Of a stretch of DNA of 64,000 bases, positions 20,181 to 31,951 are shown one piece after another. The notes under the pieces were generated by a model. The model had not been told where the DNA came from, made no database searches, and saw nothing but the letters and a program-made list of their open reading frames with translations. The position numbers and the translations under genes are program-made. The stretch lies in contig NZ_JAMHJQ010000007.1 of NCBI RefSeq assembly GCF_023534745.1, positions 112,497 through 176,496 of the forward strand, given 5' to 3'. Position 1 is the stretch's first letter. Every line of letters starts with the position of its first letter. The stretch comes from Streptomyces sp. 35G-GA-8. GTDB lineage: Bacteria > Actinomycetota > Actinomycetes > Streptomycetales > Streptomycetaceae.

Positions 20181-21392
20181 CTAATTGATCAGGGGACCCA
20201 AAGACGCGGCGCCGAGCGCGAACAGCCCGGCCGCCAGCAGAGCGGGGGTGTTGAGCCCCCAGCCGGCCGCCGCCGCGCCACCGAGCAGCGCCCCGAGCGG
20301 GGCGCCGGCGACGGCGAGCGTACGGAACGCCGCGCTGATCCGGCCCAGCGTCTCGCCGGGGCCACGCTGCTGTATCAGCGTCGCCTGGCTCACATTCCAC
20401 ACCATGCCCATGACGCCGAAGACACCGAGGCAGACGATCGCCACCCAGGTCTCGCGCACCGCTCCCAGCGCGACCAGACAGCCGGTCTGGACGGCCCCCG
20501 CGAGGAAGACGGCGCGTATGCGGCCCGTCCGCTCGGCGAGCCTCTTGGCGAGCAGCCCGCCCACCACGCTGCCGGCCCCGTAGGCGGTGAGGGTCCCCGC
20601 GTAACCGCCGTTGCCCGCGTCCAGCCAGCCCGTGACATGCAGGACGAGTGTCGCGATCATGGCGCCCATCCCGATATTGCAGAACGTCGTCGCCAGACAC
20701 AGCCCGCGCAGTGTGCGATCCCGCCACAGGGCGCGTATCCCCTCGGCGATCTCGCCGCGCAATGTGGAGCCCGCCTTCCGGCGCCCCCGCTCCGGCGGCT
20801 CGGCCCGTAGCGTGGCGATCAGCAGCGCGGCCACCCCATAGGTGAGCGCGTTGGCCGCGTGCGGTGTCGCGACGCCGACGAGCAGCAGCGCGGGCACCAG
20901 CGGCGCCGCGAGAAAGCCGCCGGCGATCTGCTGTCCGGTCATCAGCCGGGCATTGGCACTGCCGAGCGACGGGCGCGCCACCAACGACGGCAGCAGCGCC
21001 GTGGCCGCGTTGTCGAACAGCGTCTGGAGCGTGGTCAGGACGAAGGCGAGCGCCAGCAGCAGCGCGATCGACGCCTGGCCGAGGGCGACGGCCGCCGCGA
21101 AGGCCGCCATCAGCACGCCCCGCACCAGATCGACGCTCCACATCGCCCGCCGCTGGTCGACCCGGTCGGCGAGCGCGCCGCCGAGCAGTCCGAACAGCAG
21201 CCACGGCACATAGCCGCAGGCCGTCACCGAGGCGATCAGCAGCGGATCGTCCGTGAGCGAGGCGGCGAGCAGTGGGAGGGCGGCCGTTCGCAGCGCGTCA
21301 CCGAACCGCGAGACGACCGCGGCCGACCACAGCCGTCCGAAACCGCCGCGCCACGCGGGCGCCGTCGCGTCCACAGCTTCGAGCGCCGTCAC
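20181..21392 (-). CDS. MFS transporter
   Basis: A 403-residue major facilitator protein with about 12 hydrophobic segments. The loop motif [19 protein letters not shown] between segments 2 and 3 is the MFS motif A, and the arrangement is that of the enterobactin/macrolide-efflux (EntS-like) group. Substrate unknown. It is read toward pgi with a 49-bp gap and may be co-transcribed with it. Family membership is clear; drug export is only an inference. Confidence 0.88.
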   Translation of the reverse strand: MTALEAVDATAPAWRGGFGRLWSAAVVSRFGDALRTAALPLLAASLTDDPLLIASVTACGYVPWLLFGLLGGALADRVDQRRAMWSVDLVRGVLMAAFAAAVALGQASIALLLALAFVLTTLQTLFDNAATALLPSLVARPSLGSANARLMTGQQIAGGFLAAPLVPALLLVGVATPHAANALTYGVAALLIATLRAEPPERGRRKAGSTLRGEIAEGIRALWRDRTLRGLCLATTFCNIGMGAMIATLVLHVTGWLDAGNGGYAGTLTAYGAGSVVGGLLAKRLAERTGRIRAVFLAGAVQTGCLVALGAVRETWVAIVCLGVFGVMGMVWNVSQATLIQQRGPGETLGRISAAFRTLAVAGAPLGALLGGAAAAGWGLNTPALLAAGLFALGAASLGPLIN

Positions 21393-21497
21393 AACTCCCC
21401 CTTCCGGTCGGCTGATTCAGACCGTAGGCGGTGCCACTGACAACGCGACCACGTCATCCAACACCCCGGAAGGGGGCAAAGCAGGACAGAAACGGTT

Positions 21498-21526
21498 CGG
21501 CCGGACACCTGTTGGGTGTCCGGCCG
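21498..21526 (-). terminator. Terminator of the RbpA-like gene
   Basis: CGGCCGGACACC (21498-21509) pairs with GGTGTCCGGCCG (21515-21526) around the loop TGTTG. It lies 10 bp after the stop codon of the RbpA-like gene on the minus strand. Confidence 0.85.
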
Positions 21527-21536
21527 GAATAGCTGT

Positions 21537-21872
21537 CTAGATCTCGCCGCGCAGTTTGGCGAGCGCTTCGGCGAGGATCGCTTCGCCGTCCGCGTCGCTG
21601 CGCCGTTCCCGTACATAGGCGAGGTGTGTCTTGTACGGCTCGGTGCGCGGCGGGTCCGGCGGATTGTCCCGGTCCTGACCGGCCGGGAATCCGCAGCGCG
21701 GGCAGTCCCACGTCTCCGGAACCTGCGCGTCACTGGCGAAGCTCGGCACCGTCTCGTGCCCGTTCGAGCACCAGAAGGAGATGCGCAGGCGGGGCGCGGA
21801 CTCGCCACGCTCGGCCTCACCCATCGGCCCCGCTCCGACCCGGCTTCCCCGGATCGCGTTGCCACTTGCCAC
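21537..21872 (-). CDS. RbpA-family RNA polymerase-binding protein (paralogue)
   Basis: A 111-residue protein from GTG 21872 (MASGNAIRGSRVGAGPMGEA) with a GGGAG ribosome-binding site eight bases upstream. A zinc-ribbon signature is visible: C-x3-H in FWCSNGHE and C-x2-C in WDCPRCG, as in S. coelicolor RbpA. The C-terminal KTHLAYVRERR-x-AEAILAEALAKLR region matches the sigma-interaction end of RbpA (THWDMLMERR in the classical protein). The sequence differs clearly from the main Streptomyces RbpA, so this looks like a second, paralogous copy. It would bind RNA polymerase holoenzyme and affect promoter opening. Confidence 0.85.
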   Translation of the reverse strand: MASGNAIRGSRVGAGPMGEAERGESAPRLRISFWCSNGHETVPSFASDAQVPETWDCPRCGFPAGQDRDNPPDPPRTEPYKTHLAYVRERRSDADGEAILAEALAKLRGEI

Positions 21873-22043
21873 GGTCGTAACTCCCTGCGTGATGGTGCCG
21901 CAAAGCATCGAGAGGCAGCTCCGCTGCCGGGCGCCCCAGTCTACGTAAGGCCCAACGCGCGTCCAGTGAAGGGAGTTACCCCCCTGCCGACGGGCGCGGA
22001 ACCCATGATAGGCCGCGCCCGCGCCGCCGTACCGTGCGTACGG

Positions 22044-22274
22044 TCAGCTGTCCAGCTTGAGCACCAGACCGAGAACGACAATGCACGCGAACCACAGCAG
22101 ACCGACAACCACGGTGATGCGGTCGAGGTTACGCTCCGCGACGGAGGAACCACCGACGGACGACTGCATTCCGCCACCGAACATGTCGGAGAGGCCGCCG
22201 CCCTTCCCCTTGTGCATCAGCACCAGCAGCATCAGCAGCAGGCTGAAGACGATGAGGGCGATCGAGAACCCCAT
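22044..22274 (-). CDS. secG: Preprotein translocase subunit SecG
   Basis: A 76-residue SecG from ATG 22274 (MGFSIALIVFSLLLMLLVLM); GTG 22280 is an alternative start. Two membrane segments flank the conserved cytoplasmic loop HKGKGGGLSDMFGGGMQSSV. It is an auxiliary subunit of the SecYEG channel. In actinobacteria it regularly follows tpiA, as here. Confidence 0.95.
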   Translation of the reverse strand: MGFSIALIVFSLLLMLLVLMHKGKGGGLSDMFGGGMQSSVGGSSVAERNLDRITVVVGLLWFACIVVLGLVLKLDS

Positions 22275-22299
22275 AACCACGGCTGGACCAACTTCCTCG

Positions 22300-22380
22300 G
22301 ACTGACAGGACCGACAGGACTGAAAACGAACCACTGAGAACGAACGACACAGGACGAACAGAACGAACAGCACGAAACGT
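22300..22380. repeat. Low-complexity direct repeats upstream of secG
   Basis: The stretch between tpiA and secG contains GACAGGAC twice (22306-22321) and then the pentamer CGAAC at irregular spacing (about 22327, 22340, 22355, 22364). It is AT-richer than its surroundings and has no coding signal. It may be slippage-derived leader sequence. Confidence 0.5.
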
Positions 22381-22489
22381 ACGACGGGGACCGACCGGCC
22401 GCCTCCGATACGCATGGTCGCGCCACACATATACGGACGGCGTCCATTCGGCCCCCGCCAGGGTACGACGGATCCGTGCTACCGCATAC

Positions 22490-23284
22490 TTACTGGTCGC
22501 GGAAGCGTACGATCTTGACGAACTCGTCGGCGTCCAGCGCCGCCCCGCCCACCAGGGCACCGTCCACATCGGGCTGCGCCATGATCGCGGCCACGTTCCC
22601 GGACTTCACCGAGCCGCCGTACTGGATACGGACCGCGTCGGCCAGCTCCCGCGAGTACAGCTCGGCCAGCCGGCCGCGGATCGCCCCGCAGACCTCCTGG
22701 GCGTCCTCCGGGGTGGCGACCTCGCCGGTGCCGATGGCCCACACCGGCTCGTACGCGATCACGACGGACTCGGCCTGATCGGCCGGTACGTCCTTGAGAC
22801 CGCCGTCGAGCTGGCTCAGGGTGTGCTCGACCTGCTGACCCGCCTTGCGGATGTCCAGGCCCTCGCCGACACAGAGGATCGGGGTCAGACCGTGCTTGAA
22901 CGCGGCCTTCACCTTGGCGTTGCAGATCTCGTCCGTCTCGGCGTGGTACTGCCGTCGCTCGGAGTGGCCCACGGCGACGTAGGTGCACTTCAGCTTCGAC
23001 AGCATCGGGCCCGAGATCTCACCGGTGTACGCGCCGGAGTCATGCGCCGAGATGTCCTGGGCGCCGTACTTGATCTTGAGCTTGTCGCCGTCGACCAGGG
23101 TCTGTACGGACCGCAGGTCGGTGAAGGGCGCCAGGACGGCGACCTCGACGGCGTCGTAGTCCTTGTCGGCCAGCGCGAAGGCGAGCTTCTGGACATGCGC
23201 GATGGCCTCAAGGTGGTTGAGGTTCATCTTCCAGTTGCCCGCCATCAGCGGGGTCCGGCCGGCCTTTTCGGATGAAGCAGTCAT
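22490..23284 (-). CDS. tpiA: Triosephosphate isomerase
   Basis: A 264-residue enzyme starting at ATG 23284 ([20 protein letters not shown]). Catalytic elements are GNWKMN (Lys), [10 protein letters not shown] (His) and [11 protein letters not shown] (Glu), with the phosphate loop [10 protein letters not shown]. It interconverts the two triose phosphates. Seven bp separate it from pgk upstream, so the gap-pgk-tpiA genes act as one glycolytic cluster. Confidence 0.97.
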   Translation of the reverse strand: MTASSEKAGRTPLMAGNWKMNLNHLEAIAHVQKLAFALADKDYDAVEVAVLAPFTDLRSVQTLVDGDKLKIKYGAQDISAHDSGAYTGEISGPMLSKLKCTYVAVGHSERRQYHAETDEICNAKVKAAFKHGLTPILCVGEGLDIRKAGQQVEHTLSQLDGGLKDVPADQAESVVIAYEPVWAIGTGEVATPEDAQEVCGAIRGRLAELYSRELADAVRIQYGGSVKSGNVAAIMAQPDVDGALVGGAALDADEFVKIVRFRDQ

Positions 23285-23291
23285 ACGGGGG

Positions 23292-24503
23292 TCAGTCCTC
23301 CAGTGCCGCGAGGCCGGGGAGCGTCTTGCCCTCAAGATATTCGAGGCTCGCGCCGCCACCGGTCGAGATATGGCCGAATGCCTTCTCGTCGAATCCCAGG
23401 ATCCGGACGGCGGCGGCGGAGTCGCCACCGCCGACGACGGAGAAGCCCGGGGAGTCGACGAGCGCCTGGGCGACGGCCTTGGTGCCCTCGGCGTAGTCGG
23501 GGTGCTCGAAGACGCCCATGGGACCGTTCCAGAAGACGGTCTCCGCGTCGGCGAGCTTCGAGGCGTACAGCCGGCCGGTCTCGGGGCCGATGTCCAGGCC
23601 CATCTGTCCGGCCGGAATGGCGTCCGCGGCCACCGTCGTGGGGTGGGCCGGGGCCTTGGTGGCGAGGTCGGGGAACGTGGCCCCGACCCGGACGTCCACG
23701 GGGAGCACGAACTCCACCCCGCGCTCGTCGGCCCGGCGCAGATACTCCTGGACCGCCGGGATCTGGTCCTCCTGGAGCAGCGAGGAGCCGGTCTCGTACC
23801 CCTGCGCCTTGAGGAAGGTGAAGACCATGCCGCCGCCGACCAGGATGCGGTCGGCCTTCTCCAGGAGATGGTCGATGACCGCGAGCTTGTCGGAGACCTT
23901 GGCGCCGCCGAGGACCACGGCGTAGGGCCGCTTGACGTCGTCGGTGAGCTTCCTGAGCACCCCGACCTCGGTGGCGATCAGATAGCCCGCGGCGTGCGGC
24001 AGGCGGGCCGGCAGGTCGTAGACGGAGGCGTGCTTGCGGTGCACGGCTCCGAAGCCGTCGCCCACATAGAGGTCGGCCAGCTCGGCGAGCTGGTCGGCGA
24101 AGGCGCCGCGCTCGGCGTCGTCCTTCGAGGTCTCGCCCGGGTTGAAGCGGAGGTTCTCCAGGACGGCGACCTGGCCGTCGGAGAGGGCCGCGACCACGGC
24201 CTCGGCGGACTCGCCGACCGTGTCGGTCGCGAACGCCACGTCGGCGCCCAGGAGTTCACCGAGGCGCGTGGCGGCGGGGGCGAGCGAGAAGGCGGGGTCC
24301 GGGGCGCCCTTGGGGCGGCCCAGATGGGAGGCGACGATCACCCGGGCGCCGGCTTCGGCGAGCCTGGCGACCGTCGGCTGTACGGCCCGGATGCGGCCGT
24401 CGTCGGTGATGGTGGTGCCGGCGAGCGGCACGTTGAGGTCGGCGCGGACGAATACGCGCTTTCCGGCGACCCCTTCGGCGAGAAGTTCGTCGATCGTCTT
24501 CAT
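23292..24503 (-). CDS. pgk: Phosphoglycerate kinase
   Basis: A 403-residue kinase starting [20 protein letters not shown]. Signatures: [33 protein letters not shown] and the nucleotide site [12 protein letters not shown]. It makes ATP from 1,3-bisphosphoglycerate. It lies 125 bp after gap; that gap holds no obvious terminator, so read-through from gap is likely. Confidence 0.97.
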   Translation of the reverse strand: MKTIDELLAEGVAGKRVFVRADLNVPLAGTTITDDGRIRAVQPTVARLAEAGARVIVASHLGRPKGAPDPAFSLAPAATRLGELLGADVAFATDTVGESAEAVVAALSDGQVAVLENLRFNPGETSKDDAERGAFADQLAELADLYVGDGFGAVHRKHASVYDLPARLPHAAGYLIATEVGVLRKLTDDVKRPYAVVLGGAKVSDKLAVIDHLLEKADRILVGGGMVFTFLKAQGYETGSSLLQEDQIPAVQEYLRRADERGVEFVLPVDVRVGATFPDLATKAPAHPTTVAADAIPAGQMGLDIGPETGRLYASKLADAETVFWNGPMGVFEHPDYAEGTKAVAQALVDSPGFSVVGGGDSAAAVRILGFDEKAFGHISTGGGASLEYLEGKTLPGLAALED

Positions 24504-24628
24504 CTGCTGCGGGACTCCTTGGGATGTCTGGACAGGCCAACAGGGCTCGAACAGCGCCGCTTGTGCGCCGACCGAGCCCTGTCGCTCATACCGAGATGCC
24601 TACCGGCCCTGAACTCAGCGGCTCTGAA

Positions 24629-25708
<1,080 letters not shown>

Positions 25709-25768
25709 CTACCCCTCCATGGGCCGCGCGGTGACATCGAGTGGCCCCCGCGGGCCCGCGGCGGCCCG

Positions 25769-25786
25769 AACCCGTTGATACGGGTT
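25769..25786 (-). terminator. Short hairpin after the M14 peptidase gene
   Basis: AACCCGT (25769-25775) pairs with ACGGGTT (25780-25786) around TGAT. It lies 33 bp after the peptidase stop and before the gap promoter region; a weak terminator at most. Confidence 0.5.
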
Positions 25787-25818
25787 GACGAGCCACCGCG
25801 GACCCGGTGCCCAGGGGC

Positions 25819-28782
25819 TCAGCGCCGCAGGGCGCGCAGCGCCTTGCCGAGCAGCGCCGCGCGCTCCCCGGCGTCCGGGACATGCTCCAGACCGAAACCG
25901 AAGAGAACGGTGTTACGCGTAGTGACCGAGGCGTACGAGGTGAACAGCTCCTGGGAGCGCGCCCAGTCCCCCGCCACGACCGGGCTGCCGGCCGGCGCCC
26001 CGGGCGTGGTCCAGACACCGAGGGAGGTCTCGAAGCCCTCGGAGTCGCGGTCAGCGCCGCCCACCACGAGCCTCGCGTCGTCCGCGAAGACCCCGCGGCC
26101 ACCGCTGCCGGGGTCAGTGATGTAGCCGAGCGAGATCTCGGCCTTCTTGCCCGCGTAGGCGCTCAGATCGAAGGAGACCTGACGCCAGCCGTTCGAGCTG
26201 CCGGTGAAGCTGTTCCAGGAACCGCTGGTCCCGGTCGCCGCGCAGCCGTCCGCGCCGAGGGTCAGATAGTGGGCGAGGAAGGGATGGCCCTGGAGGAAGA
26301 ACCCGGCCGCGCACTCGGCGGGGACGGCCGAACTGGTCGCACCGCCGGCCTCGGGAAGGGTGGTCCAGTCCTCGGCCCCCGCGGTGCGTGCCTCCAGGAC
26401 GGCGTGGTCGTATCCCTGCTCCGTGTTCCAGTTGAGCGCGAAGCGGAGCGCGGGCTTGTCGGCGGCGCTGACACCCGTGAGATCGACGGTGCGGGTGAGC
26501 CGGCTCCAGTCGTTGTCCTGGTGGAGGGCCGCCGCCATCCACTGCCCCGCGTAGGGGGCGTACGGGTTGGTGACCCCCGTGTACGAGCCCGACTGGGCGC
26601 TCTTGAACTGCGGGAACTCCTTCGGGTCGAGGACGTCGGAGGTGACGTTGTAGGAGCCCGCGGGGTCCAGCGGGTTGCCGGGCAGCCCGGCGAGCGATCC
26701 GGCCGCTCCCGCGAGCGATCCGGTACCGGTGAAGCCGGTGGCGCCCGGCACGGTCGTCCGTCCGTAGGCGCCCAGGTAGTACTGGCTGAAGTCGTCGGTC
26801 AGGGTCCGTCCGACCTGGGCGTTGCCGCCCGCGCGCCGGCCTGCCTCGACCAGCTTGCCGCCCTCGTTGAGGAAGGCGCGCAGGGCCAGCTGCGTGGGGC
26901 CGCCCGGGGCCGCCGCGCCGGTGTAGTGGACCGCGGTGGAGAAGTGACTGAGAACGCCCAGCGGGTGGGGTGCGCCCTGGGTGGCGACATCCCAGACGGC
27001 CGCGGTACGGCCGTTGGCGCGCAGGGCGTCGGTGTAGGCGCGCAGTTGCTGCGCGGGCGCGCCCTCCTCGGCGATCACGAGCGTGTCGGCGCGGGGGCGT
27101 TCGGCCACGGTGTAGCGGAAGTGCTCGCTGGTGGTGGGCTTTCCGCTCTTCGTCCGTCCGGTGAACCAGACCTCGACCGTGTCACCCGGACGAGCGTCCT
27201 CGATCTCGGCGCGGTACTCGTCGAAGTGGAGGTTGTCCTCGCCTCCGTACGTGTCACCGCCCTTCCAGGGCTTCAGGTCCTCGTCGTGCGTACGGCCGCC
27301 GTTGACGCGGTAGTTGAGCTCCTTGTCCCGGACCGACTTGCGGGCGGTGACGGAGACCTCCTGGTCGGCGCCGCGCGCGTACGAGGTGGTGAACGGGTCG
27401 GGGGTGAAGTCGGGGGCGGCCATTCCGACCGCGGAGGAGGGCTGGTCGGGGTGGGCGGCGGTCTCGGCGACGGAGAGCGCGAAGGGGACGTTCTTGGCGA
27501 ACTCGTCCTGGATCAGCTTCTCGTCGTCGGGGAAGTTGAAGCCGGACCGGCAGTCCCTGGCCTCCCAGGCGTCATTCGGGTCGAGGGCGGACGCGGTCTG
27601 GCAGGTGGTCATCTCCGGGGTGAACATCATCGTTCCGTTGACGTTCGCCGCGTGCCCGTCGGCCTCACCGTTGGTGGTGTACAGCTCGGAGGAGACCTGC
27701 GGGTAGTAGCCGGGGACCGCGGGGTTCTCGGGGGTGCCTGCGAGTGCCTTGTAGAGCACGTCGTCGGGTGTCGGGGTGGCGACCTGCCAGCCCACGCCGT
27801 AGAGCAGCAGTTCCGCGGCGGAGTGGTAGTTGATGCCGTAGTCGAAGCCGATGCGCTTCTGGAAGCGGTCGATCGCCTGGGTCTCGGGCTCGGAGCCGGG
27901 GCCGGCGCCGCGGTAGGTCTCACTCGCGGGCCGGGGCGAGGAGCCCTCGTCGTCGTAGCCCCACTTGTAGGGGAAGTTCCGGTTGAGGTCGACGCCGTCG
28001 CCGGCGGCGATCTTTCCGTCGCCGTCCACGTCCCGGAGGTTCTTGCGCCACAGCCGGGCGCTGTCCGAGCTGTGGGTGTAGTCGTAACCGTCGGGGTTGG
28101 CCGAGATGACGAACCACAGTTCGGTGGAGTCGACGATCTTGGTGATCCGCTGGTCCTTGCCGTAGTTGTCGACGTAATGGTGCATCAGCCGACGGGTCAT
28201 CTCGGGAGTGATCCACTCCCTGGCGTGCTGGTTGGACATGTACAGCACGGACGGCTTGGCGCCGTCCTTGGTCGTCCGCGCCCCCTTGCTGAGCTTGAGG
28301 GCGAGGATGTCCTGGCCGCCCAGGCTCTTGCCGATGGAGACGACCTTGGCGATCCCGGGGTTGGCCTGCCCGGTCTCGACGATTTCCTCCTGGAGGTTGC
28401 CCGCGCCGCTGTACGGGCGGAACACCCCGTCCCCCGCCGCCCGCAGCCGGGCCTCGGCCTTCGCGGGGACCTTCCGTTCGGTGGCCTCGACGCCCTGCTT
28501 CGCGAGGGCGCGCGCCTGCGCGTCGGTGAGGAACAGCTCGACATTCGCCGTCCCCTTGTCGGGAGCCCGTTCCGTCAGTTCATGGGCGTCCTGGCCGGCC
28601 GCGAGAAGCAGCGGTATCTGCTCCTTGGTGACCTCGGCGTCGAAGACCTTCACCGCGTCCGCGTCCGGTGCCGCCTCGGCTCCCGGCGCGGCTCCGGGCC
28701 GTGCCTGGGCGATGGGTGCCGCCGTGATGCCCGCCAGCAGCAGCGCGCCCGCCGCGAGGATCGATCCCGCTCTTCGTCTCAT
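25819..28782 (-). CDS. Secreted zinc carboxypeptidase (M14 family), multidomain
   Basis: A 987-residue secreted protein starting at ATG 28782 (MRRRAGSILAAGALLLAGIT) behind AAGGGGGG. A Sec signal peptide ends near AQARPG. The M14 catalytic domain follows: zinc ligands His186 and Glu189 in NQHAREWITPEM, VDLNRNFPYKWGY with the substrate-binding Asn-Arg, and His320 in GINYHSAAELL. The C-terminal 550 residues are beta-rich modules (YRVNGGRTHDEDLKPW, VDLTGVSAADKPALRFALNW), like those in immune-inhibitor-A type peptidases. It probably digests extracellular peptides. The size is large for M14 but known in Streptomyces. Confidence 0.9.
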   Translation of the reverse strand: MRRRAGSILAAGALLLAGITAAPIAQARPGAAPGAEAAPDADAVKVFDAEVTKEQIPLLLAAGQDAHELTERAPDKGTANVELFLTDAQARALAKQGVEATERKVPAKAEARLRAAGDGVFRPYSGAGNLQEEIVETGQANPGIAKVVSIGKSLGGQDILALKLSKGARTTKDGAKPSVLYMSNQHAREWITPEMTRRLMHHYVDNYGKDQRITKIVDSTELWFVISANPDGYDYTHSSDSARLWRKNLRDVDGDGKIAAGDGVDLNRNFPYKWGYDDEGSSPRPASETYRGAGPGSEPETQAIDRFQKRIGFDYGINYHSAAELLLYGVGWQVATPTPDDVLYKALAGTPENPAVPGYYPQVSSELYTTNGEADGHAANVNGTMMFTPEMTTCQTASALDPNDAWEARDCRSGFNFPDDEKLIQDEFAKNVPFALSVAETAAHPDQPSSAVGMAAPDFTPDPFTTSYARGADQEVSVTARKSVRDKELNYRVNGGRTHDEDLKPWKGGDTYGGEDNLHFDEYRAEIEDARPGDTVEVWFTGRTKSGKPTTSEHFRYTVAERPRADTLVIAEEGAPAQQLRAYTDALRANGRTAAVWDVATQGAPHPLGVLSHFSTAVHYTGAAAPGGPTQLALRAFLNEGGKLVEAGRRAGGNAQVGRTLTDDFSQYYLGAYGRTTVPGATGFTGTGSLAGAAGSLAGLPGNPLDPAGSYNVTSDVLDPKEFPQFKSAQSGSYTGVTNPYAPYAGQWMAAALHQDNDWSRLTRTVDLTGVSAADKPALRFALNWNTEQGYDHAVLEARTAGAEDWTTLPEAGGATSSAVPAECAAGFFLQGHPFLAHYLTLGADGCAATGTSGSWNSFTGSSNGWRQVSFDLSAYAGKKAEISLGYITDPGSGGRGVFADDARLVVGGADRDSEGFETSLGVWTTPGAPAGSPVVAGDWARSQELFTSYASVTTRNTVLFGFGLEHVPDAGERAALLGKALRALRR

Positions 28783-29001
28783 GTGCCCCCCTTGCTGTTG
28801 TCTGCCACATCCGTGGACAGACGCCAGGCTCACCACCCTCCATGATCATGTCAAGGGTGTGTCAATGGGCGGCAAAATGCCTGCTGCCGACACCTATTCG
28901 GCGCCGGCAGCGGGCAGTTGGGGACAGCGGGCCGGACGAGCCGGTCCGAAGCGGCGTCATCCGCACCCGGGCGGAGGGGACTTCGGACTCACCCGTCCGG
29001 C

Positions 29002-29991
29002 TCAGCCGACGAGGCCGTCGGCCAGATCCTCGCTCAGATTGGACTCCGTACCCGGAATCCCGAGGTCCTGTGCGCGCTTGTCGGCCATGGCCAGCAGCCG
29101 CCGGATCCGGCCCGCGACCGCGTCCTTGGTGAGCGGCGGGTCCGCGAGCGCGCCCAGCTCCTCCAGGGAGGCCTGCTTGTGCTCCATCCGCAGCCGGCCC
29201 GCGGCGGCGAGATGCTCGGGCACCTCCTCGCCCAGGATCTCCAGCGCGCGCTGCACCCGGGCGCCGGCCGCGACCGCGGCCCGCGCGGAGCGGCGCAGAT
29301 TCGCGTCGTCGAAGTTGGCGAGGCGGTTGGCCGTGGCGCGGACCTCGCGGCGCATCCGCCGCTCCTCCCACGCCAGCACCGACTCATGGGCACCGAGCCG
29401 GGTCAGCAGCGCGCCGATCGCGTCGCCGTCCCGTACGACCACCCGGTCCACCCCGCGCACCTCACGGGCCTTGGCCGCGATCTGGAGCCTGCGGGCGGCA
29501 CCGACCAGCGCGAGGGCCGCCTCGGGTCCCGGGCACGTCACCTCCAGCGAGGAGGAGCGGCCGGGCTCGGTGAGCGAGCCGTGCGCCAGGAACGCGCCGC
29601 GCCAGGCAGCCTCCGCGTCACAGGTGGCACCGGAGACGACCTGCGGGGGCAGTCCGCGGATCGGGCGGCCCCGGCCGTCGACCAGCCCGGTCTGCCTGGC
29701 CAGCTGATCACCGCCCGTAATCACCCGTACGACGTAACGGCTGCCGCGGCGCAGTCCGCCCGGGGCCATCACGACGAGCTCGGAGTTGTGCCCGAAGATC
29801 TCCAGGATGTCCTTGCGGAGCCGTCGCGCGGCGATGCTGGTGTCCAGCTCCGCCTCGATCACAATGCGGCCGCTCACCAGGTGCAGCCCGCCCGCGAACC
29901 GGAGGATCGCCGAGACCTCAGCCTTCCTGCAGCACGTCCGGGTGACGGGGAGGCGGGCGATCTCGTCCTTCACCGCTGGCGTCATCGCCAT
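29002..29991 (-). CDS. whiA: Sporulation regulator WhiA
   Basis: A 329-residue WhiA, starting [20 protein letters not shown]. The N-terminal part is a LAGLIDADG-homing-endonuclease-like fold ([20 protein letters not shown]) and the C-terminal part (about 240-329) a helix-turn-helix ([20 protein letters not shown]). WhiA acts with WhiB to stop growth and start septation in aerial hyphae. The start overlaps the yvcK end by 10 bp. Last gene of uvrC-rapZ-yvcK-whiA, a cluster conserved in actinobacteria. Confidence 0.97.
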   Translation of the reverse strand: MAMTPAVKDEIARLPVTRTCCRKAEVSAILRFAGGLHLVSGRIVIEAELDTSIAARRLRKDILEIFGHNSELVVMAPGGLRRGSRYVVRVITGGDQLARQTGLVDGRGRPIRGLPPQVVSGATCDAEAAWRGAFLAHGSLTEPGRSSSLEVTCPGPEAALALVGAARRLQIAAKAREVRGVDRVVVRDGDAIGALLTRLGAHESVLAWEERRMRREVRATANRLANFDDANLRRSARAAVAAGARVQRALEILGEEVPEHLAAAGRLRMEHKQASLEELGALADPPLTKDAVAGRIRRLLAMADKRAQDLGIPGTESNLSEDLADGLVG

Positions 29992-31016
29992 GGGCCGATC
30001 CTTCCATGCATCCGAAAAATACGGTCGTACGCGGCTGCCAACAGCTCCGGATCATGGACCGGGGAACCATCGGGCGCTGCCACCGGCGCCAGCTCGACCG
30101 CGGCACCGAACCGCTTGGCGGCATCGGAGAGTGATTCGCGGTCGGGCACGGCGGCCTGGTCGGCCAGCACCGCGTCCAGGGCGAGTTTAGGGGCGTGTCG
30201 CCCCAAAACCTCCAAATGACGCTGCGGTGAGAAGCCTTCGGTTTCACCGGGTTGAGGCGCGAGGTTCAGCGAGAGGACCCGGCGTGCCTTCGTCTCGACG
30301 AGCGCGTCGAGCAGTTCGGGCACCAGAAGATGCGGAATCACCGAGGAGAACCAGGAGCCGGGGCCGAGCACGACCCAGTCGGCGTCCAGCACCGCGGCGA
30401 CCGCCTCGGGGACGGCCGGCGGGTCGTGCGGCACCAGATGGACGGACTGCACCTCACCGCGGGTGAGCGCGACGGTGGCCTGGCCGCGCACCGTGTCGAT
30501 CCGGTCCGGGCGCGCCGGGTCATGGCCCCGTACGAGCGCTTGAAGCTCCAGCGGTACGGCGGACATGGGCAGCACCCGGCCGTGCGCGCCCAGGAGTTTG
30601 CCGACCAGATCGAGGGCCTGCACATGGTCGCCCAGCTGCTCCCAGAGGGCGACGATCAGCAGATTGCCCACCGCGTGCTCGTGGAGGTCGCCCTGCGACT
30701 GGAAGCGGTGCTGGATCACCCGCGCCCAGGTCTGTCCCCAGTCGTCGTCACCGCAGAGCGCCGCCAGGGCCTTGCGCAGATCGCCGGGTGGCAGGACACC
30801 CAGCTCCTCCCTGAGCCGGCCGCTGGAGCCGCCGTCGTCGGCGACGGTGACGACGGCGGTGAGATCGCCGGTGATCCTGCGGAGCGCCGCGAGGGAGGCG
30901 GACAGGCCCATTCCGCCGCCGAGCGCGACGACCTTGGGCTGAGCGCCGCGCCCCCGCGCCGACAGCGCGGGGACACCCCTGCGCAGCCGGCGCATGCGGA
31001 AGGTGCGTCCGGTCAC
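29982..31016 (-). CDS. yvcK: YvcK-family protein (UDP-sugar-binding, morphogenesis/gluconeogenesis factor)
   Basis: A 344-residue protein of the CofD/YvcK fold. Landmarks: [20 protein letters not shown] at residues about 28-47, [20 protein letters not shown] and [14 protein letters not shown]. In Bacillus and Mycobacterium, YvcK (CuvA) binds UDP-N-acetylglucosamine and supports cell wall growth. It overlaps rapZ by four bases and whiA by ten, so translation is coupled. Confidence 0.94.
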   Translation of the reverse strand: MTGRTFRMRRLRRGVPALSARGRGAQPKVVALGGGMGLSASLAALRRITGDLTAVVTVADDGGSSGRLREELGVLPPGDLRKALAALCGDDDWGQTWARVIQHRFQSQGDLHEHAVGNLLIVALWEQLGDHVQALDLVGKLLGAHGRVLPMSAVPLELQALVRGHDPARPDRIDTVRGQATVALTRGEVQSVHLVPHDPPAVPEAVAAVLDADWVVLGPGSWFSSVIPHLLVPELLDALVETKARRVLSLNLAPQPGETEGFSPQRHLEVLGRHAPKLALDAVLADQAAVPDRESLSDAAKRFGAAVELAPVAAPDGSPVHDPELLAAAYDRIFRMHGRIGPWR

Positions 31017-31951
31017 TCGCGCCCCATGTCCCGGTGGACGACGACGGTCTCGATGCCTTCGGAGGCGAGGCGCGCGCCGAGCCGCTCGGACATGGCGACG
31101 GAACGGTGCTTGCCGCCGGTGCAGCCGACTGCGACGGTCACATAGCGCTTGCCCTCGCGGCGGTAGCCCGTGGCGATCAGCTGGAGCAGTTCGGTGTAGC
31201 GGTCGAGGAACTCCTTCGCGCCCGGCTGGTTGAAGACATACGCGGACACCTCCTCGTTGAGTCCGGTGAAGGGCCGCAGCTCGGGGACCCAGTGCGGGTT
31301 GGGCAGGAAGCGGCAGTCCACCACCAGGTCGGCGTCGACCGGCAGACCGTACTTGTAGCCGAACGACATGACGGTGGCCCGCAGCTCCGGCTTCTCGTCC
31401 CCGGCGAACTGGGCGTCCATCTTGGCGCGCAGCTCATGGACGTTGAGACTGGAGGTGTCGATCACCAGATCCGCGTCACCGCGCAGCTCGCGCAGCAACT
31501 CCCGCTCGGCCTCGATGCCGTCGACGATCCGGCCGTCGCCCTGGAGCGGGTGCGGACGGCGTACGGATTCGAAGCGGCGCACCAGCGCCTCGTCGGAGGA
31601 CTCCAGGAAGACGACCCGCCGGGTCACCTGCTTGGCGTCGAGGTCGGCGAGCGATTCGCGGAGGTTGTCGAAGAACCGCCGCCCGCGTACGTCGACCACC
31701 ACCGCGATCCGCGCCACATTGCCCTGCGAGCGGGCACCGAGCTCCACCATGGTGGGGATCAGCGCGGGCGGCAGATTGTCCACCACGAACCAGCCGAGGT
31801 CCTCCAGACACTTGGCCGCGGTGCTGCGGCCGGCGCCCGACATACCGGAGATGATCACCAGTTCGGGGATGGCCGCCTCGACGGCGTCACCCGTCTCGTT
31901 TGTGATGCCCGTACTCACGTGCCCTGCTCCGTCCCGGTCGTGCTCAGTCAT
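31013..31951 (-). CDS. rapZ: RapZ-family nucleotide-binding protein
   Basis: A 312-residue P-loop protein. The Walker A reads [14 protein letters not shown]: Arg replaces the usual Lys, as is common in actinobacterial RapZ. Further signatures are [20 protein letters not shown] and the C-terminal [19 protein letters not shown]. In E. coli it is an RNase E adaptor that binds small RNAs; in Streptomyces its target is not established. It overlaps uvrC by eight bases and yvcK by four. Confidence 0.94.
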   Translation of the reverse strand: MTEHDRDGAGHVSTGITNETGDAVEAAIPELVIISGMSGAGRSTAAKCLEDLGWFVVDNLPPALIPTMVELGARSQGNVARIAVVVDVRGRRFFDNLRESLADLDAKQVTRRVVFLESSDEALVRRFESVRRPHPLQGDGRIVDGIEAERELLRELRGDADLVIDTSSLNVHELRAKMDAQFAGDEKPELRATVMSFGYKYGLPVDADLVVDCRFLPNPHWVPELRPFTGLNEEVSAYVFNQPGAKEFLDRYTELLQLIATGYRREGKRYVTVAVGCTGGKHRSVAMSERLGARLASEGIETVVVHRDMGRE

